64,000 bases of DNA, from NCBI GenBank assembly GCA_002914845.1, contig JXTC01000184.1, positions 452,322 to 516,321 of the forward strand. The letters are read 5' to 3'. Shown here piece after piece: positions 59,701 to 64,000 of this stretch (the stretch's first letter is position 1; every line of letters begins with the position of its first letter). The position numbers and the translations under genes were made by a program. Source of the stretch: Trema orientale (Eukaryota; Streptophyta; Magnoliopsida; Rosales; Cannabaceae). The notes beneath the pieces were generated by a model. The model saw only the letters and a list, made by a program, of their open reading frames with translations. It had not been told where the DNA came from and did no database searches.

Positions 59701-62560
59701 GTATTCTATATGCTAAGAAATTAAAATCACGGAAACTTCTTGCAAATTACTGTAAGATTATTGTATATATGTTTTATTTGTTAATCGTATTTTAATGTCG
59801 TTTATTGATTAATTTACCTTTGTCTTCAAAAATATAAACCACCTGTTTATTTTTACTTCAAAAAATTTAAGCCATACATCAATACAATATAAAATGTGAA
59901 CTTTTTGTGTGAAAGAAATTTGACGGCCATCAGTATAAATAGGTTTATTTTCATGTTCAAAAATTATAAACAATCCTTAACGGCTTTTAATTATTATTAA
60001 TGGAGATTATTATCAATTTTTATTAATTCTGTTTTAGGGTTTAGTCCTTGCATGTGACAGGGACTAATTAGCAATTTAGCTGCAGCTAGCATTATTGTGC
60101 CATTACATGAAAAAACCCAAATGTCAAAATCAGCGCTTTAGTAAATAACCAATCAAAAAAGAGCTGAAGAATTCGAAACTAGCAAAACTAACAAACTAGT
60201 TAGAAAGGAGAACATAAAACCCAAAATTAGCAAATTGATACTAACAAGCAGTTGGAACAGAGAACATTAAACTCGAATTTTGACCAACCCATGTGCCAAT
60301 AGTAACAGATATAAGTTAATAATTTATATAAGTTAATGAACAAATAAAATGGCGGTATATTTGGTATATAAGATAATGATCTGTGGGATATAAGTACACC
60401 TGAAGTAGAAATATGACTATGTGACGCTCTATTTATTCATTATATATATAGTCTCTCACCAAAGTGTATAAATAATATTTATTTAGTTTTTAATAAGAAA
60501 CACGAATTGAAAGCTACGTACACAAGAAACCCCGAATTGTCGTTAATAAATGGTATATATATAGGATACGAATACACCCACCACCACAACTGACCACACC
60601 CCATCTGGAAATCTAAAAGCCCTGTTAACTTCTCTGGCTTCTATTTATACTTCACGGAGAAGAGGACAGCTCGAAGCTGTAAATATGGATGAAATTGTAA
60701 CAAAAAAGTAACTTTAAGTTGGAAGAACACTTTGGTGGTTCAGTGAGTCTCATATATGGAAGAGATATACAAAAATCAAGTAGTTTTGATTTATATTTAT
60801 CTGAAAATGTGATTCTTATATGGTATAGGATTTGCACGCAAAAGGCAGAAAATGGCTTCAAGGCTAATTAAGACTACAATACACAAAAACTAGAGAATAT
60901 ATGATCCCAGGTCAATAAAGTAGAAATTGAATAGAGAATAAACTATATTATTTACCTCAATTAGCTTAAAAAGTTTACTGTCATGTCATATGCGAAAATG
61001 GGCAAAGGTTTTTTTTGCCTCTAAAAAGAAAAAAAAAACGCAAAAGTTGGACGAACTGAATTTTTTTAAGTTTTTTTTTTTTTTTTTTCATTTTTATTTT
61101 CATTTGATTTCAGATTAACTAAGAACATATATAATACACTGGTCCAAAATTCATGTCATTGTCACTCCCTTTGTGCTACTCTATCATCCAACATAGGACA
61201 AGGACAGTGAGGGAAGAATTAATGGTTCAACTGAGAGAACTTAATTATTTGTCAGTCTCTCATTTTCTTTTTTCCTTTTTATATATAACTTTATTAAAAC
61301 AATACCTTAATTACGTCAAAGATACGAAAATTTAATGGATGTATGTACTATGTAGATGTAGTTAATAATAGTTTTTTTTTTTCTTTGGTATATTGTTGTT
61401 TATAATGGCTAAAGTAAAGAAGCAAAAGTCTTGACTGACCTCATTTATTTAGGTCACTTAATTTTGCCTCAAGAATAGTTCTTCTGAGCCCTGAGGGGTG
61501 AAATTAGTATAATGACCAGACGATATGCGCTCTATTCTCAAAACCTTTGGGTTAACTATAGTAATAGCTCCGTATTAAAAATATGTGCTCTATTCTTAAA
61601 AAATTTGGCCTCTATATTTTCACTTATATATATAGTGGGACTTGTTTGATATGTTATTCGTATTTTACTGTTGTTTATTTATTAGTTTACCTTGTGCACA
61701 AAAATATAAACCACTTGTTTATTTTTAATTTAAAGAATGCAAGCCATACATCGATACAATATATAAAATATGAACTTTTTGTTTGAAAGGAATGTAAATC
61801 ATCCTAAAACTATAGTTTAATTGACTTTTTATATATGTGAAAAATTGTAAAGTATTGGACTGCTTCTCAATTAAAATGTGGCAGCCATCAATATAAATAG
61901 TTTATTTTCATGTTAAAAAATATAAACTATCCTGCTAGCTATATATGATGGATTCACTTGATTTGTTCAAAAATGTAAACCATTAATATAAAAATGTGTA
62001 TACTTTTTCTTTGCGAAATGAAAAACATCATAGGTCAAAAATGTAAACCATTTATATAAAAAAAAAATTTACTTTTTCAGTATGAAAATGTAAAGCTATT
62101 GATCTTATTTTTTCTGTGCAAAATGTAAACCATCATAGGTTACAAATTATTCTATTTTTCTAAGTGCAAGATCACCTAACCTATGTCATTTCAGACGGGA
62201 GGAAAACAAAAAAAAACAAAAAAAAAAGAGGGTACGTACATCGATCTATCTAGTAATGGGTAGTCTTTGCTAAAGAATACTGCGTGTTTACTATTTGGGA
62301 GCCTTCTCTTTTTGTAATCCACTATGATGTTTACCGAAACAAAAAACAGCGTGTTTACTATTTTTTTTTTTCTTTCTTTTTCAATACCGAAACTAGAAGC
62401 CATATACATGGGTTTTACATTTTTAGATATTAAACTTTTGTAGGGATGGATGGGTAATACTCTCTAAGGAAAATGAAAGACAGAGACAAATTAAAGATTC
62501 AAGTTCAAGTCTAACTGATTCAACGCCCTTTATAATCAGAGCCAGCTGGTTGGTTCATAG
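56760..62560. other. Intergenic, AT-rich; several local repeats, no gene seen
   Basis: No exon was recognised. An inverted pair GGACTGAAATCTCTGTCCCG (57853) and GGACTGAAATTGTCTGTTCC (reverse strand, 58440) may bound a 590-bp element. Two imperfect 67-bp tandem units with CAAGTGGGACGATAGGA/CAAGTGGAACGATAGGA lie at 58695-58825. A 200-300 bp block at 59779-59990 recurs, diverged, at 61650-61945. An A/T-run lies at 61021-61090. Confidence 0.45.
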
Positions 62561-62589
62561 CCAGACTCTGAGAATAAGAGAGGACTTTG

Positions 62590-62746
62590 GTGAGACTACT
62601 GTCACTGCCAATATATATAACACCAACAACAGAGGACGTTAAGCTTTTCTCAAGCCCCATCTTGCCCTGCTCCCCTCTCGGCGAAAAGACTACTACAGTC
62701 AAGGCTTTGCGCTCATCATTCAGAGGAGAAAATCATTTTCATCAAG
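62590..62746 (+). promoter_or_regulatory. Putative promoter and 5'-UTR exon of the CYP72-clan gene
   Basis: A TATATATAAC motif near 62611 is followed by a C-rich, less AT-rich stretch that ends ATCAAG before GT (62747). The next AG (TTTGCAG, ending at 63226) touches the ATG of the P450 exon. This arrangement suggests a leader exon and a 480-base leader intron. The upstream frame lacks an in-frame ATG, so extra N-terminal coding is unlikely. This is inference from splice-site form. Confidence 0.4.
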
Positions 62747-63226
62747 GTTCATTCCTTAGTTCCTTCTTTTTCCTTACAATTTTGAATTTTCCTTTTCTTC
62801 TTTTCTTTAAAAAAAAACATTGATTATATTGACAGCCCCATATTAAAATATAAAGATACGTAAAATGACATTTATAAAATAAAATAAGTCTATTTATAAT
62901 CCCACTTTTCCATATGACAATGGATCAGGAACTCTCAAGAAAATAAATAAAACCGAAAAAAAAAACAAAACAAAACAAAAAATGACCCCTTTAATTTGTA
63001 TTATCTGTTGTTAATCAGTTTTGATTGTTACCTATAATGACATAGGAAAGATATTATTCTCTTTTAAATCCGAACAACATAAAATTCTGTTTACGTACTT
63101 GTATTATGGTCTTTCATATGATTTATACTTTCCTCACCCAGGTTAGCAATGTTCATTATTGCTTACTTCTGTGTAAATTATTGTGTACTTTCTGACTAAT
63201 TAAACCTAAAATTTCTTAATTTGCAG

Positions 63227-63488
63227 ATGAATATTTACATAGGAATCTTGGTCGTCATAGTACCCGTTTGTTTTTGGAAACTTTTGATTATGCTATGGTT
63301 GACGCCAAAAAGGCTTGAGAGGCACTTAAGAGAGCAAGGTCTGTCAGGCAATCGTTACCGTTTCATATACGGAGACTACCTGGATTATACAAAGATGGAG
63401 AAAGAAGCGGAGTCACTATTACCTCAAGTGGGCAACGATTTCGTCCCTAGGATATTCTGCTTTCTACAAAAGATCCAGAAGACTCATG
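63227..63488 (+). CDS. Cytochrome P450, CYP72 clan, first coding exon (partial, runs off window)
   Basis: The exon encodes about 87 residues starting MNIYIGILVVIVPVCFW, an ER membrane anchor. Next come the positively charged WLTPKRLERHLREQGLSGN and RYRFIYGD, the standard opening of CYP72-clan enzymes ('W..P+.LE..LR.QG..G..Y....GD'). It ends DFVPRIFCF..IQKTHG before a GT donor, the usual first-intron position of CYP72-type genes. All catalytic motifs (I-helix, ExxR, heme cysteine) must lie beyond 64000 and are not seen, so function and integrity cannot be judged. The subfamily (CYP72A against CYP714, CYP721 and others) is undecided. The rest of the window is its first intron. Confidence 0.75.
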
Positions 63489-64000
63489 GTATAGACATAA
63501 AACTAATTCTAATTTCAAAAACAGATTATTATTTCCATTGTTTAATTTTAACTCTAAATTTTAAGCGGTGTATGGATTTTGTTTTTCTGAATATTCTTTT
63601 ATGATATGATAGTGCATACATACTTATTTGAATTTCGTTTTTTATTTCTCACACACACACACACACACACACACATAAATATATATCTATATATATATAT
63701 AATCCAGTATACATATTAACACATTTGTTTGAAAATTCTTTTAGTACTAGGAAACAAACTAACATACAACACTATTAATCCGGGAAAATCGACTTTAGCT
63801 TATTTTATTATCGCAACAAGTTCCAATATAATTCCTTAAACTATCTTTTAGATTATTGTGTGTGTTTGAAGCTAAAAATGATGTATGTTTTTTTTTTTTT
63901 ATAAATAATATAAGACTGTTGCAATATATCAGTTGCGCATTTAAGATTATTATAGAATAATTTGTCACATTTTTCGTTTTCACTTGATTGTTGTTTTGCT
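63489..64000 (+). other. Intron 1 of the CYP72-clan gene, with (CA)n/(TA)n
   Basis: No second exon is visible before the window ends. A (CA)n run of about 12 units (63650-63674) followed by a TA-rich tract is a likely polymorphic microsatellite. Confidence 0.5.

Noticed and set aside
63650..63674. CRISPR-like or other ordered array
   Set aside because: It is a dinucleotide (CA)n repeat; no spaced direct repeats of any kind were seen in the window.
1..64000. A previously undescribed multi-gene system or metabolic cluster
   Set aside because: The genes belong to unrelated pathways, are many kilobases apart on different strands, and each is a known single plant family. Nothing supports a joint system.

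Overview
The window is AT-rich nuclear DNA from a flowering plant, most likely a eudicot. The evidence is a set of spliced genes with GT-AG introns and plant-specific families, set in long intergenic stretches full of transposon relics. No bacterial, viral or organellar gene organisation is visible, and one base (5756) is unresolved (n). Most apparent long reading frames outside the genes below are chance frames in simple sequence or in transposons.

Layout. 1-17,200: no intact gene. This part holds a Ty1/copia gag relic, a CACTA element (2394-3378), a small Mutator-type MITE (3971-4122), a Tourist-like element (5074-5868), a solo LTR (7941-8605), a SINE-like 3' end, a 1.5-kb Mutator-like element (11387-12890) and a GC-rich hAT MITE (14240-14844). 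17,412-20,269 (+): a complete group I bZIP transcription factor gene of four coding exons. 20,270-29,600: intergenic, with a foldback element, a 1.2-kb hAT element (22885-24104) and a tandem segmental duplication (about 25.4-28.9 kb). 29,666-32,696 (+): a nine-exon cytochrome P450 of the CYP85 clan, most like CYP722A. 33,000-36,900: a copia RNase H relic, a two-exon remnant of an NIP aquaporin, an LTR-like relic and a 95-bp tandem repeat. 37,273-43,692 (-): a complete four-exon monosaccharide/H+ symporter most like STP5, whose long introns carry a SINE and two MITEs. 44,900-47,330: LINE relics on both strands. 48,303-50,509 (-): a complete five-exon serine decarboxylase gene. 50,850-62,500: repeats only, including a hAT MITE nested in a Mutator-like MITE. 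62,600-64,000 (+): the first coding exon of a CYP72-clan P450 that runs off the window.

The genes are not a pathway cluster. The bZIP factor, CYP722-like P450, sugar symporter and serine decarboxylase belong to separate processes: osmo/mechano-responsive or cell-wall transcription, carotenoid-derived hormone metabolism, apoplastic sugar uptake and ethanolamine/choline supply. Four complete genes, one partial gene and one broken gene are supported. I found no RNA gene, CRISPR array or new defence or metabolic system. The best-supported novel content is a set of non-autonomous transposons whose exact ends and target-site duplications can be read directly from the sequence.
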